Below, one piece after another: positions 8,800-18,064 of a stretch of DNA of 64,000 nt. The stretch is from Gammaproteobacteria bacterium (GTDB taxonomy: Bacteria; Pseudomonadota; Gammaproteobacteria; Steroidobacterales; GCA-2729495): contig CP129466.1 of NCBI GenBank assembly GCA_030583605.1, positions 1,495,001-1,559,000 on the forward strand. Reading direction: 5' to 3'. The position numbers and the translations under genes are program-made. Numbering within the stretch: the stretch's first letter is position 1; each line of letters opens with the position of its first letter. The notes beneath the pieces were generated by a model, which made no database searches, had not been told where the DNA came from, and saw only the letters and a program-made list of their open reading frames with translations.

Positions 8800-11369
8800 G
8801 CCAATCCCCGGTCGCGCAACACCGCGTCGATCGCCTCGGACACGTCCATGCCCGCTGCGCGCTTGGCGTTGATGGCGTTGAAGTCCTCCGCCCGGCTGCT
8901 GAAGAGCAGCAGGCTGTAGGGATCGACGATGAGCCGGCCGATGCCGTTGCCGACCGGCGAGTGGATGAAGACCTCGGAGTACGCGCCGTGCTCGGTGCGC
9001 AGCGACAGCAGCAGCCGCTTCATCGCGTCGTCCATCGTGAGCTGACCGAGCTTGTCCATCATCTCGATCGACTCGGGCTTCTGGCGCAGCAGGAACATCC
9101 AGTCGGAGTTGTCCAGTGCCGCCTTCGCCGCCGGATTGCGGTAGTAGTCGTCGACACCCTGGGTGGCCGACATGAAGGCGCCCTTGTACTTGCGGGCGCG
9201 CCGGTAGCCGGCTTCAATGAACTCGGCGGTGGCTCCGCCCGAGAGCAGGTCCCAGGCTTCGTCGATGATCACGATCTTCTTGCGATCGCGCGAGAAGTAC
9301 ATCTCGCGCGTGATGCGGTACATGACGATCAGCAGCACCACGGTCTGCAGGTCCTTCTTCGCCTTGAGCTCCTCGAGCTCCAGCACGATGAGGTCGGCGC
9401 CGAAATCGATGCTGGCCTCGGAGTCGAAGTACTTCCCGTAGGCACCGTCGCGCGTGTAGGGATGCAGCATCGCGGCGAGGTCCTTCAGCCGGCGGTCGCC
9501 TTCGCCGGCGGACGGTGCGCCGGCGCCGTCGTCGTCGAGGCGTCCGGTCGCGAGCAGGTCGTGGATGTCGGTGACGGTCATGGCGCGGCCCTTGGCCTTC
9601 CAGACCTTCTTGATCGCCGCGCCAAGCGTCGAGTACTGAAAGCCGTCGAGCGATTCGCGCGGGGACACCATTTGCGCGAGTAGCGGCTGCAGCAGCTCCA
9701 TGTCTTCGTCGATGTCCTCAACCAGGGTGAACGGGTTGAGCGATAGCGCAGCGTTCTCGGTGAACTCGATGAAGCTGCCGCCGAAATTGCGGCACGCCTT
9801 CTCGTAGGAGCGGCCGACGTCGATGATCCAGACGCGCGCGCCGGTGCCTAGATACGCGGCGGCGATCTCGTTGAGCAGCAGCGACTTGCCCGAGCCCGAG
9901 GTGCCGGCGATCGCCACGTTGTAGTTGCCCGCCGGGTTGTCGTAGACGTCGATCTGCATGACCTGGCCGCGCCGGCCGCCGAAGAGCAGCACCGGCGTGC
10001 CCGTGCCCTGCCACTCGGCGACGAGCGGCGCCAGGTGCACGGCGTTGGCCGAGGTCTTGGTCGTGACGCGCTTCATGCGCTGCAGGTCGGCGTGAAACGG
10101 CACCGACAGCGTCATCGGCAGCGAGCCGATGAGCGCCTGGCTCATCATCATCGTGTCGCTGGAGAGCTCGAAGCCGCGGGCGCGGAAGATGGCGCGGGCC
10201 GCCTGTTCGGCGCGCGCGACCGCCTGCGGCTCGGAGAAGAGCGCGAGCTGCAGGTTGAGGTCGACGAGCTGCTGGCCGTCGTCCATCGCCTTGAGCACGA
10301 TGTCCCAGTCGGCCTTGCGCTCCTGCAGGTCGGGCAGGAAGCGCGCCATGTAGCTGGTGGCATTCGTGGTGGCGCGGGCGGCCTTGAGAAAGGCCCAGTT
10401 GCGGGTGGCCTCGGCGTCGAGCACGTGCACGCCCAGCGTCAGCAGGAACGGGCAGGGGTACTGCAGCGTGCCCTGGTAGAGATCGCCGATCAGGCTGCCG
10501 GCGTTCCAGAGCGCGAAGCGCGGCGGGAAGGCGCGCACCGACAGCAGGCGAAGCTCGCTGTGCCGGTCGGCGGCCGGGTTCGACAGGCCGATGCCCTGGC
10601 GGTCGATGCGCAGCCGCGTGGCTCGATCGATCACCTGGTCGCGCAGCTCGCGCCCTTCGTCGTAGGTGAGCGGCAGGGCGTCGCCGCTCTGCCGGTGCGG
10701 GTCGAGCAGCGCGGAGACCCAGTTGATCAGGTCCTCCGCCGTCCAGGGCCGCGAGGGGTAGCCGGCGGCGTGCAGCGTGGCCCGGACGCCGTCGCGCAGC
10801 AGCAGCAGCTCCTCGAGGCGCGAGAGGTTCTCGGGGCTGCCGGGAAGCGACACGCTGACGACGAGCCGGAAGTCGCGGAACAGGTAGCTCTGCGCGGTCA
10901 GCAGCGACGTGCGACTGCCCTGCAGGTAGTGCCCGGCGCGACGGCGGGCCATCGTGCGGTGGATGTTGGTGTGCCGGCCGGCGCGACCGAGGGTGTCGAG
11001 CTCGGGGACGACCTCGTCGGGCAGTCGCAGGCTCGCGTAGCGCGCGAGCGGCGCGCGGATGGCCGGGCTTGCGTGCAGGTGGAACTGGATGCCCGTGCCG
11101 GGGGGCGAGGCCGCGTAGATCGCGGTCAGCACGCGCGCCATCTCCTCGTCGGCGCCCGATTGCGGGCGCAGCTCCAGGCAGAAGCCGAGTGCGTCGAGGT
11201 TGACGAAGACCTGGCGATCGGCGATCCAGGCGCGGTACGGTAGCCACTCCGAGAAGGAGGCGGCATCGTCGGCGCGCAACGGCGGACGTGACCGCGCGCC
11301 GGGAAGCAGGTCGGCCGCTCGCGTGCCCCTGAGCACGGACTCCAAATCGGACAGCACGTTACGCCACAC
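8796..11369 (-). CDS. traC: Type IV secretion ATPase TraC (VirB4 family)
   Basis: 857 residues, the normal TraC length. An N-terminal TraC/VirB4 domain (about 1-450) is followed by the ATPase domain with Walker A GTSGSGKS at residues 489-496 and Walker B KIVIIDEAWDLL near residue 705. TraC sits on the cytoplasmic face of the inner membrane and powers pilus assembly. traV ends 3 nt before its start, and its stop overlaps trbI. A long open frame on the opposite strand is a high-GC shadow. Confidence 0.96.
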   Translation of the reverse strand: MWRNVLSDLESVLRGTRAADLLPGARSRPPLRADDAASFSEWLPYRAWIADRQVFVNLDALGFCLELRPQSGADEEMARVLTAIYAASPPGTGIQFHLHASPAIRAPLARYASLRLPDEVVPELDTLGRAGRHTNIHRTMARRRAGHYLQGSRTSLLTAQSYLFRDFRLVVSVSLPGSPENLSRLEELLLLRDGVRATLHAAGYPSRPWTAEDLINWVSALLDPHRQSGDALPLTYDEGRELRDQVIDRATRLRIDRQGIGLSNPAADRHSELRLLSVRAFPPRFALWNAGSLIGDLYQGTLQYPCPFLLTLGVHVLDAEATRNWAFLKAARATTNATSYMARFLPDLQERKADWDIVLKAMDDGQQLVDLNLQLALFSEPQAVARAEQAARAIFRARGFELSSDTMMMSQALIGSLPMTLSVPFHADLQRMKRVTTKTSANAVHLAPLVAEWQGTGTPVLLFGGRRGQVMQIDVYDNPAGNYNVAIAGTSGSGKSLLLNEIAAAYLGTGARVWIIDVGRSYEKACRNFGGSFIEFTENAALSLNPFTLVEDIDEDMELLQPLLAQMVSPRESLDGFQYSTLGAAIKKVWKAKGRAMTVTDIHDLLATGRLDDDGAGAPSAGEGDRRLKDLAAMLHPYTRDGAYGKYFDSEASIDFGADLIVLELEELKAKKDLQTVVLLIVMYRITREMYFSRDRKKIVIIDEAWDLLSGGATAEFIEAGYRRARKYKGAFMSATQGVDDYYRNPAAKAALDNSDWMFLLRQKPESIEMMDKLGQLTMDDAMKRLLLSLRTEHGAYSEVFIHSPVGNGIGRLIVDPYSLLLFSSRAEDFNAINAKRAAGMDVSEAIDAVLRDRGLA

Positions 11370-11372
11370 GGC

Positions 11373-11975
11373 TCAGGGCTCCTGGGACGCGCCGTTGCCG
11401 GGAGCCAATCCCGTGCGCGGTGCAAACCGGTCGATACCCGGATCGGACGGTGGCGCGGGGTCGCTGCCCGGCGCGGATCCCGAGGCCGGCGCGGGCGAAG
11501 GCAGCGGCGGGCGGACCGCATCGATCCGGTTTCGGCTCGTCGGTACGACACGTTCGATCAGCCAGCGTCCGGTGTCGACCAGCACGTGCACCACCGAGGC
11601 CTCGTGCAGGTCGCCATCGGCGTCCTCCCACGGCGCGATCCACAGCCGCAGCACGCGCGGTTGCGAGCGCAGCGCTGTGGGGGACTTGTCGACCGCTTGG
11701 GCGGTCGCGGTCGGCGAGGCGCCGGCCGCAAGGGGCGGGGCGCCGGCGGGGGTCTTGGCGGGAGGATCCGCGGGTTTGGGGAGCGCCGAGGCCGGCGGCT
11801 GACCGTGGATCGAATTCGCGTACACGCCCGAGACCGAGGTGCACTGCGAGCCGACCGGTGCCTTGCAGGCGTAGCTGCCCTCGCCGCCGAGGCCGCTCAT
11901 CGTGGACGCGCAGCCGCCCGACAGCGCGGCCGCCGCGCCGACGACGAGTGCGAAAGACCGGCGTCGATCCGTCAT
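11373..11975 (-). CDS. traV: Outer-membrane lipoprotein TraV (VirB7-like)
   Basis: 200 residues from the ATG at 11973-11975, which overlaps the dsbC-like stop by 4 nt. Lipoprotein signal with lipobox LSGGC (Cys22), then the TraV motif YACKAPVGSQCTSVSGVY. The C-terminal part is Pro/Ala-rich and low complexity except for a conserved block with LRLWIAPWEDADGDL. TraV anchors the TraK-TraB core complex in the outer membrane. A longer reading upstream lies inside the dsbC-like gene and is rejected. Confidence 0.9.
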   Translation of the reverse strand: MTDRRRSFALVVGAAAALSGGCASTMSGLGGEGSYACKAPVGSQCTSVSGVYANSIHGQPPASALPKPADPPAKTPAGAPPLAAGASPTATAQAVDKSPTALRSQPRVLRLWIAPWEDADGDLHEASVVHVLVDTGRWLIERVVPTSRNRIDAVRPPLPSPAPASGSAPGSDPAPPSDPGIDRFAPRTGLAPGNGASQEP

Positions 11976-12802
11976 GGCGCCTTGCCCGATGCCGGGGTCG
12001 CGGCATTGCCGGTCGCGGCGCCATCGGCGCTCAGGGTCGCGTGCGACAGCCAGGCATTGATCCGCTCGGCACTCGCGGCGCCGGGCAGCACGCGCCCGTC
12101 GGCAGCGACGAGCGTCGGCGTGCCGGTCACGCCGAGGCGCTCGGCGAGCGCGACGTTGCGATCGACCGGGTGCGCGCAGTCCGCGGTCGGTGGTGGCTGG
12201 TGGCGGGTCATCAACGCCTGCCAGGCGGCGAGACGATCCTTGGCGCACCAGACGGCGATCGCTTTCGTTCGTGCCTGCGGATGCAGCGAGGCGATCGGCA
12301 TCAGGAAGGTGTGGATCGTGACGTCGGACAGGCCCTTCAGCTCCGCTTCGAGCTTGCGGCAATAGGGGCAGTCCGGATCGCTGAAGATCGCCAGCGCCCG
12401 GGAGCCGCGACCGCGCACGTCCTTGATCGCGTCGGCGAGCGGCAACGTGCCGAAGTCGATGCGGGCCAGCGTGTCCTTGCGCTCGGCGGTGAGGTCGCGC
12501 TGCACCTTCATGTCGTACAGGTGCCCGAACAGGAAGTACTGGCCGCTCGCGTCGACGTAGGCGAGGTTCGCGCCCATCGCCACTTCGAAGACGCCGGGCC
12601 ACGGTGTCGGGCGGATCTCGCCGAAGCGCGTCGACGGATAGGCCGCCTGCAGCCGTGCGGATAGAGCGGCGATCTCGGCCGGGATCTGCGGCGGCGTCTG
12701 CTGTGCGTACGCCGTGGCGTTCGGCCCGGCCATCAAGGCCGCGGCCAGCGCGGCAGTGGCCGCGAGCACGCGCAGCGTGCGGCGGTGTTCATTCTTCGTC
12801 AT
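11972..12802 (-). CDS. DsbC-like thiol:disulfide interchange protein of the transfer operon
   Basis: 276 residues with a signal peptide (cleavage near residue 33), a DsbC-type dimerisation region and a thioredoxin fold with active-site CPYC at residues 145-148 and the cis-proline region VTGTPTLV. It probably isomerises disulfides in the Cys-rich transfer proteins TraU and TraN. It plays the part of F TrbB and sits between traB and traV, as in SXT-like elements. Its start lies within the last codons of traB (14-nt overlap). Confidence 0.92.
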   Translation of the reverse strand: MTKNEHRRTLRVLAATAALAAALMAGPNATAYAQQTPPQIPAEIAALSARLQAAYPSTRFGEIRPTPWPGVFEVAMGANLAYVDASGQYFLFGHLYDMKVQRDLTAERKDTLARIDFGTLPLADAIKDVRGRGSRALAIFSDPDCPYCRKLEAELKGLSDVTIHTFLMPIASLHPQARTKAIAVWCAKDRLAAWQALMTRHQPPPTADCAHPVDRNVALAERLGVTGTPTLVAADGRVLPGAASAERINAWLSHATLSADGAATGNAATPASGKAP

Positions 12803-14153
12803 CGTCGTTCCTCCGGAGGGAGCGGGCGCGCTCGGCGAGCTGCGCGAGGTTGTCGGGGTCGGTGCCGGCGGCGTCCAGCGTTCCGGGCAAGGCCACGCCC
12901 TGCGTGAGCACCACGTCGACGCTGCGCCCGGCGTCGACTTCGATCACCGGGAAGACCTTCTCGGCGAGGCTGATGTAGTACTGGGCGAGTCGGTCCAGCG
13001 CCTTGCCGACGCCGGTGCCCAGCCCCGCTTCGAGCTGCTTACCGGGATCGACGGTGCTGGTCGTGCCGAGCGGCGAGACGGACAACGTGGTGGAGCTCTG
13101 CTGGAACGCGTGGCCGATACCGCTTGCCACACCCGCGAGCAGCGCGTTGGCCAGGATCTGCCCCTGCTTGGAGACAAGGCGTCCGCGCATGCCGGCCTTG
13201 CCGTCCTCGCCGGCGACGTAGCCCTTCACCGGCACGTCGATGGCCGCGCCGTCGCGGGTGACGCAGGACAGCGATTCGGTGCGGATGTAGGCGCGCTCCG
13301 AACTCACGTCGCCGTAGCCGGCGCCGACGACGAAGCACTCCTTGACGCGGGCGCGGAACTGGTTGGGCAGGATCGCGTTGTCCGCCAGCCGCAGCAGCAC
13401 CGGCTGCGGATTGCGCTGCGACTGGCCGCCGGTGGGCGCGTCGAGCCCGCCGAGAAGGATCGCCCGGGTGAAGGCGCCGCTCGGCAGATAGCGGCGCGTG
13501 TCGCGACGGGTTTCGGGGCCGGGTGCTGCGTTGGCCGCCGCCTTCGTGCCCTTGGCGGCGTCGCCCAGGACGATGCTGACGATGCCCGCGGGCGTTGGCG
13601 CGATCGGCGTGACGCCGGGAGGCGGGGGCAGGCCGGCACCCGGCAACGCGGCCTGCGGCAGCGGTGGCGGAGGCGGGGGGAACCGCTGCGGCCCGGCATC
13701 GACCGCGGCGCCGCCGGGACGATCCGGCCCGAAGCTCGGCCGCGCGGCGGGGGCGGTGACGGGAGGTGGCGGCAGCGGCGTCAGGCCGCTGCCTTCGAGC
13801 TTCTTCAGGCGCTCGAGCATTTCCTTGCTCTGGCCTTCGAGCTCGGCGTTGCGTTGAGCGAGGTCGCGCGAGCGTTGCTCCATCGCCTTCAGTTGCGCGT
13901 CGGCCTGGCCGCGCCACGCGTCACGGGGATCGACCTGCGCCCCGGGCGCGAGGATGTTCGTCGACTGTGGCTTCGCGGACGGCGTCTCGTTGCTCCTGGT
14001 GCCGGTGAGCGAGACCGACAGCAGCGTGCCGGCGACGATGGTTCCTGCGATGCCGGCGAGGAGCAGCATCTGGCGGCGCTTGACGGCTGCCGCCGTGGGC
14101 TCGGCCGATGCTGATGGCTGAGATGCGCCGGGCGGGAGGGTGGGATCAGTCAT
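12789..14153 (-). CDS. traB: Conjugal transfer protein TraB (VirB10-like)
   Basis: 454 residues: short cytoplasmic start, one membrane segment (about 28-47), a coiled-coil stretch (about 78-120), a Pro-rich periplasmic linker with runs of prolines (about 125-175), then the VirB10/TraB beta domain with YLPSGAFTRAILLGGLDAPTG. TraB spans the envelope and joins the inner-membrane ATPases to the TraK/TraV core. It overlaps traK by 8 nt and the dsbC-like gene by 14 nt. Confidence 0.95.
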   Translation of the reverse strand: MTDPTLPPGASQPSASAEPTAAAVKRRQMLLLAGIAGTIVAGTLLSVSLTGTRSNETPSAKPQSTNILAPGAQVDPRDAWRGQADAQLKAMEQRSRDLAQRNAELEGQSKEMLERLKKLEGSGLTPLPPPPVTAPAARPSFGPDRPGGAAVDAGPQRFPPPPPPLPQAALPGAGLPPPPGVTPIAPTPAGIVSIVLGDAAKGTKAAANAAPGPETRRDTRRYLPSGAFTRAILLGGLDAPTGGQSQRNPQPVLLRLADNAILPNQFRARVKECFVVGAGYGDVSSERAYIRTESLSCVTRDGAAIDVPVKGYVAGEDGKAGMRGRLVSKQGQILANALLAGVASGIGHAFQQSSTTLSVSPLGTTSTVDPGKQLEAGLGTGVGKALDRLAQYYISLAEKVFPVIEVDAGRSVDVVLTQGVALPGTLDAAGTDPDNLAQLAERARSLRRNDDDEE

Positions 14154-14874
14154 CGGCGCGGCGCTCCCGGATCACGAAGAGCTGGGTGGACTCGCCCGGG
14201 CGCAGGCTGGCCTGCTCGATGCTCAGCGCCATCACGCCGCGCTTGAAGAGATCGCGCTCGACGAGCTCGAGCGCCGCCGCGCCGGCGTTCGTCAACAGGT
14301 ACTTCTCTCCGACCACGCTGCTGCCCAGCCACTGACGCTGAAGCGTGAGTCGCGCGCCCGGCCACAGCGCGAGGTCGCGCCCTGGCTCGCGCACCTCCAT
14401 GTCGTCGGGCAACGCGTCCTCGGCCATCGCGAGAAGGAGGTTCTTCATCGTGCGCACGTGGCGGCCGCTGCGCTCGATGCGCGAGGGCTCCGCCGTCGCA
14501 TCGCGCGCTTCGCGGATCACGATGGCGTCGCTCGGGATGTCCACCGGCTGCAGCAGCAGCCCGATCGTCGAGCGCTCCGTGCTGACGAAGAGATTGATGG
14601 GCTTGGTGCTGTCCGGGGCGGTGGGGCGGATGAAGATCTGGCCCTTCTCGTCGTCCTTCTCCAGCACGAACTCACCGGCGTTGCCGGTGACCTTGCGGAT
14701 GCGGCCGCGTTCGATGGAGATGCGCGTCACCTCCTTGCGCGACACCTTGGCGAGCACGGTCTCGCCGTCGCGCGCATCGACGACCTGCAGCGCCAGGGCG
14801 GGCTCGCTAGCGGCCAGTGCCAGCAGCAGGAGCCAGGCGGAGCTGGGACTGAGCTTGGATTTCGAGCGGATCAT
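14146..14874 (-). CDS. traK: Conjugal transfer protein TraK (VirB9-like)
   Basis: 242 residues, the usual TraK size, with a signal peptide ending near residue 29 and a mature part rich in beta strands including RISIERGRIRKVTG and FIRPTAP. TraK is the periplasmic secretin-like core component binding TraV and TraB. Its start overlaps the end of traE by 68 nt, an unusually long overlap; a later start would remove the signal peptide, so the long one is kept. Confidence 0.92.
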   Translation of the reverse strand: MIRSKSKLSPSSAWLLLLALAASEPALALQVVDARDGETVLAKVSRKEVTRISIERGRIRKVTGNAGEFVLEKDDEKGQIFIRPTAPDSTKPINLFVSTERSTIGLLLQPVDIPSDAIVIREARDATAEPSRIERSGRHVRTMKNLLLAMAEDALPDDMEVREPGRDLALWPGARLTLQRQWLGSSVVGEKYLLTNAGAAALELVERDLFKRGVMALSIEQASLRPGESTQLFVIRERRADD

Positions 14875-15430
14875 TGGGACTCGTCTCCCGGAATGCCTTC
14901 AGGAAGATGCGGCCGCCGGCGTACTGAAGCTCGATGGCATAGCCCTTCGAGACTTCGGAGACGCGGCGGTCGCTGATGAAGGTGGTGAGCAGGCCGCGCA
15001 CGCCGACGCTCTGTGTGCGCTCGTCGACGGACAGTTCCTGCGCGCTGAACACGGTGGAGGCGCCGTCGCGCTTGATGCGCTCGGCAGCGGTTGCCAGCAC
15101 GGCCCGCAGGTCCCCGTAGGAGGCCGGCGCGGCGTACTGAAGGAGGACCCGCGACTGGTGCTCGACGCTCTGCGGCGTGACGTTGAGGGTGAGCTGCAGG
15201 AGGAAGTAGGCCATCTGTTCGAGGTACTCGGCGCTCACGCGCTCGGACTCGACCCAGAAGGTCTTGCTGATGCTGGGCGGCACCACCACCACGCGCTCGC
15301 GCCCGGCCATGTGCATCGCGAAGGCCGCCAGCGTCACGTTGGCGAGCATCGAGCAGGCGAGCAGCAGCACGAGCAGGGCGCTCGCGCGGCGCGCGCTCGC
15401 GATGTCGGCGCGCAGCCAGTCGAGCTTCAT
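14807..15430 (-). CDS. traE: Conjugal transfer protein TraE (VirB8-like)
   Basis: 207 residues with one N-terminal membrane helix (about 15-38) and a periplasmic domain with the family segment PSISKTFWVESERVSAEYLEQM. TraE is an inner-membrane scaffold of the transfer machine. It starts 4 nt inside the traL stop and is followed by traK with a 68-nt overlap. The traL-traE-traK-traB order is diagnostic of F-type systems. Confidence 0.93.
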   Translation of the reverse strand: MKLDWLRADIASARRASALLVLLLACSMLANVTLAAFAMHMAGRERVVVVPPSISKTFWVESERVSAEYLEQMAYFLLQLTLNVTPQSVEHQSRVLLQYAAPASYGDLRAVLATAAERIKRDGASTVFSAQELSVDERTQSVGVRGLLTTFISDRRVSEVSKGYAIELQYAGGRIFLKAFRETSPNDPLEIQAQSQLRLAPAAGTGR

Positions 15431-15717
15431 CCGGCCAGCTCACGCTGAAAGGAGGGCGGCGTGCGCTTCAGGCCCGTCATGAATGCCGGCAAGTGCCAGT
15501 ACAGCAGGTGCAGCGCGAAGGCAGGGTGCTTGCCCGCCTTCGCGCGACCGTAGGCCGAGGCGAGCAGCACCCCGATCGCGCAGCCGCTCACGAAGAAGCC
15601 GGCGACCATGCCCGCCAGCGCGGCCCCGAGCACCAGCAGGGCGACGTCGATGTCCCACCAGAACATGCGCGGTGGGTCATTGAGACGGCGGGGGATGTCG
15701 ACCGAGGCGTCGATCAC
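15427..15717 (-). CDS. traL: Conjugal transfer protein TraL (VirB3-like)
   Basis: 96 residues with the conserved start VDIPRRLNDPPRMFWW, a central membrane hairpin (about 25-55), and a C-terminal HLLYWHLPAFMTGLKR segment near residues 70-85. TraL is a small inner-membrane component associated with the ATPase TraC. It lies 12 nt downstream of traA and overlaps traE by 4 nt. Confidence 0.93.
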   Translation of the reverse strand: MIDASVDIPRRLNDPPRMFWWDIDVALLVLGAALAGMVAGFFVSGCAIGVLLASAYGRAKAGKHPAFALHLLYWHLPAFMTGLKRTPPSFQRELAG

Positions 15718-15729
15718 GCGGCCGGCCCG

Positions 15730-16026
15730 TCAAATCACGGCGGTCATGATCGAGTCGATGATGGTCGGCACGTAGACCATGAAGAGCGCGAACACCACGC
15801 CGACGAGCGCCGGGATCGGCGAGGAACGGGCGATGCCGATGCCGGCGCCGAGGATGAAGGCGGCGATGGCGATCGACTTGCCGAGGAAGCCCGTCGCCCA
15901 GTTGAGCAGCGTCGTGTACATCGTCTGGAACTCGGTGCCGGTGGTGCCGGCTAGGGCCGAACCGGCGGCGAGCGTCAGGACGAGGGAGAGGGGAACGGCG
16001 ATGCTGGTACGACGGATCTGAAGCAT
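15730..16026 (-). CDS. traA: Conjugative pilin TraA
   Basis: 98 residues from the ATG at 16024-16026, with a good ribosome site (AGGAG about 8 nt upstream). The leader ends at GSALA (residue 26). The mature pilin of about 72 residues has two hydrophobic helices separated by a short basic loop (GIARSS), the F-pilin layout. A larger reading upstream overlaps the transglycosylase gene and is rejected. It is the first machine gene of the operon; the S26 peptidase at 7861-8415 may process it. Confidence 0.88.
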   Translation of the reverse strand: MLQIRRTSIAVPLSLVLTLAAGSALAGTTGTEFQTMYTTLLNWATGFLGKSIAIAAFILGAGIGIARSSPIPALVGVVFALFMVYVPTIIDSIMTAVI

Positions 16027-16073
16027 GGTGCGATTTCTCCTGGGTGAGTGAGGGCGAGTGCTCGGCTGAGCGG

Positions 16074-16598
16074 TCAGGGCAGAGTGGCGACCACCGACGT
16101 TCGGCGGTCGCCCAAAGGGATGGCGGTACGGGTCGCGCCGTGGCGCCCGGTCTGCGCGGCAGCGTCGGTGTTGCGCAGGTGGCGGCGGACCTTGTCGACG
16201 TAGGCGCGGCGCAAGGCGGGATTGGCGGCGTTGTAGGCACCAACCGCCTCCCACGTGTAGCCCAGACGCTGGACGTTGCCGGCGAGGATCCAGGCGCCGA
16301 TGTGGATGCTGGTGCACGGGTCGAAGAGATCGCGCTCGCCGATGCCATGGGCCGCCAGCGTGGGCAGCCAGGCCGAGTTGATCTGCATGAGCCCGATGTC
16401 GCGCGTGCCGTTGCTGTTGCGTCCAACGGCACGCGGGTCAAGTGCTGATTCGGTACGCGCGATGGCGTAGAGCAGCTCGCTGCTGACGCCGTAGCGCACG
16501 GCAGCCGCTTCCCAGCACGCGTGTGCGGGCAGCGACGCGAGCAGGGTGATCGCGGTGACGAATCCCGCTGCCGCCATCCGGCCCGTCTTCGTGCGCAA
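16074..16598 (-). CDS. Lytic transglycosylase of the transfer system (VirB1/Orf169-like)
   Basis: 174 residues: signal peptide to about residue 27 (PAHAC), then an SLT goose-type lysozyme domain with catalytic Glu in [14 protein letters not shown] (near residue 49), the [13 protein letters not shown] motif and a final AYNAANP block. It opens peptidoglycan locally for assembly of the secretion channel. It is the first gene of the minus-strand operon, 47 nt ahead of traA, so its promoter should lie in 16599-16900. Confidence 0.93.
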   Translation of the reverse strand: MRTKTGRMAAAGFVTAITLLASLPAHACWEAAAVRYGVSSELLYAIARTESALDPRAVGRNSNGTRDIGLMQINSAWLPTLAAHGIGERDLFDPCTSIHIGAWILAGNVQRLGYTWEAVGAYNAANPALRRAYVDKVRRHLRNTDAAAQTGRHGATRTAIPLGDRRTSVVATLP

Positions 16599-16900
16599 TC
16601 GGAACCCCCCTCGCGTTGGTGCGTCGGCGCGGCCCTCGGAGCGAACCGCATCACGTTTTTCATCGTAGGGAGCGGCCGCGTGCGAAGCAGGTCGATTCGG
16701 GGCTTCGACGAAGCGCTGAATCGAGGTGGACCCGACGTGAAAGTCGTGTCACCGACGCGCGGTGAATCGACGCCGCGAGGGGCGCGCACAGCGCTGCCGC
16801 GCGCGACGAAACGCTTCGGTTGTCGTCAAGTGCAAATCGGAGCTTCGCCAGGGCATCGATCGATGCTGATCGCGCGCGAGGCGCCCGGAATACTGGTCGA
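16599..16900. other. Divergent intergenic region between tra operon and relaxase-like gene
   Basis: 302 nt without a credible gene. It must hold promoters for the minus-strand tra operon and the plus-strand traI-like/traD genes, though no strong -35/-10 pair is obvious. A perfect 14-bp palindrome, GCATCGATCGATGC, lies at 16853-16866, 35 nt before the traI-like start. It could be an operator or part of an origin of transfer; this is inference from position only. Confidence 0.4.
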
Positions 16901-18064
16901 ATGAATTTCATCCAGCGCGCTGATCAACCCGTCGCGGACCTTCGCGCCACGCCCAGCGAGCCGGTGTCGCGTGCATGGAGCGACATGCGATCTCCGAGCG
17001 ATCGGTCGTCGCTCGCGGCGTCCGTGATCGTCGAACGATCCGGACTCGCGAAACCGATCGCGGTGCTCCGCGTCCGGATGGGATTCCCGCCGGAGACCTT
17101 CGCGATGGCCGTGCAGCCGCTGATCGATGCCAGTGCGGAATACGTGCAGCCGACGTCGGCGTCGGGCTACGAACGCTGTGGCGGCCCTGGCGGACAGTTG
17201 CACCGCGGCCTCGTCACCGCGCTGCGCGCGCTCGATCACCGGCGCGGCCAGATCCTGCCGCGCAACGCGGCACCGGAAGTGCTGGGCGCGCTCGGCCATC
17301 GATGGACCTACGCGGTCTTCGCGGCCGCGTTGCTGCACGATCTCGGTGGCGGAAGTCCGGACCTTCCTGGGCAGCTGTTCGAGCGCTGGGTACCAGCGAG
17401 CGTCCGGGCGTGGCTCGATGAAGATCCCGCACTGATGGCGGAGCTGCGCGCCGTGTTGAGCGGCGACGCGTCGCCGGGCAGTGCGATCGCAGAGCTGGTG
17501 GCGCGTGCGGCGGCCCGCACCTGGCCCCTGTGCGAGGCGCCGGTGCCGTCCGGTGCGCCGACCGTTCAGACATTCGATGCGGTGGAGTCCGCCATAGGGC
17601 CGGCGGCGCCGTCGCCAGCCGAAGATTCGCCCGAATTCCTGGACGCTGTGCAGACGGATGCCGCGGATCCCGCGCGCCGTTTCATGGACTGGATTCGGCG
17701 CGGGATCGTGGACGGGACACTGGCGGTGAACACGAGCGGCGCCCTGGTGCATGGCGTCGAGGAGGGGCTGCTGCTGGTGTCGCCCGGCATCTTTCGGGCG
17801 TACGTCCAGCACGACGGCGCCGGCTCGAGCGAAAAGCGTGACACCGCGAAGCGGCTGCAGCGCGAGGTCCTGCGGGCCGGCTGGCACCTTCGGGCCGAGG
17901 GCGGCGTGAACCTGCTCGGCTACGCGTGGAAGCAGGACGGGCGAGCGGACAGCCGCATCCACGGCATCGTGATCGTCGATCCCAGGCGTTTCGTGCATCC
18001 GGTGCCGCCGATCAATTCGGCGCTCACTCGTGTGGCGCAGGTCGAGGCGGCTCCGGATCGATGA
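16901..18064 (+). CDS. Short MobH-type TraI-like relaxase/helper (TraI_2 domain)
   Basis: 387 residues. An N-terminal domain (about 40-150) has the MobH features CGGPGGQLHRG and FAAALLHDLG, the HD motif being present. The C-terminal domain (about 255-385) with VHGVEEGLLLVSPGIF and LLGYAWKQDG matches the TraI_2 C-terminal domain. MobH relaxases are usually 600-700 residues with a His-rich HH-AGPGG motif; here the pair of histidines is replaced (YERCGGPGG) and the lysine after the HD motif is missing, so catalytic competence is doubtful. The ATG at 16901 fits the family better than the one at 16820. The stop overlaps the traD start by 4 nt. Confidence 0.75.
   Translation: MNFIQRADQPVADLRATPSEPVSRAWSDMRSPSDRSSLAASVIVERSGLAKPIAVLRVRMGFPPETFAMAVQPLIDASAEYVQPTSASGYERCGGPGGQLHRGLVTALRALDHRRGQILPRNAAPEVLGALGHRWTYAVFAAALLHDLGGGSPDLPGQLFERWVPASVRAWLDEDPALMAELRAVLSGDASPGSAIAELVARAAARTWPLCEAPVPSGAPTVQTFDAVESAIGPAAPSPAEDSPEFLDAVQTDAADPARRFMDWIRRGIVDGTLAVNTSGALVHGVEEGLLLVSPGIFRAYVQHDGAGSSEKRDTAKRLQREVLRAGWHLRAEGGVNLLGYAWKQDGRADSRIHGIVIVDPRRFVHPVPPINSALTRVAQVEAAPDR

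Noticed and set aside
8961..11243. Long open frames opposite traC
   Set aside because: Antisense to an unmistakable VirB4-family ATPase; no motif of their own.
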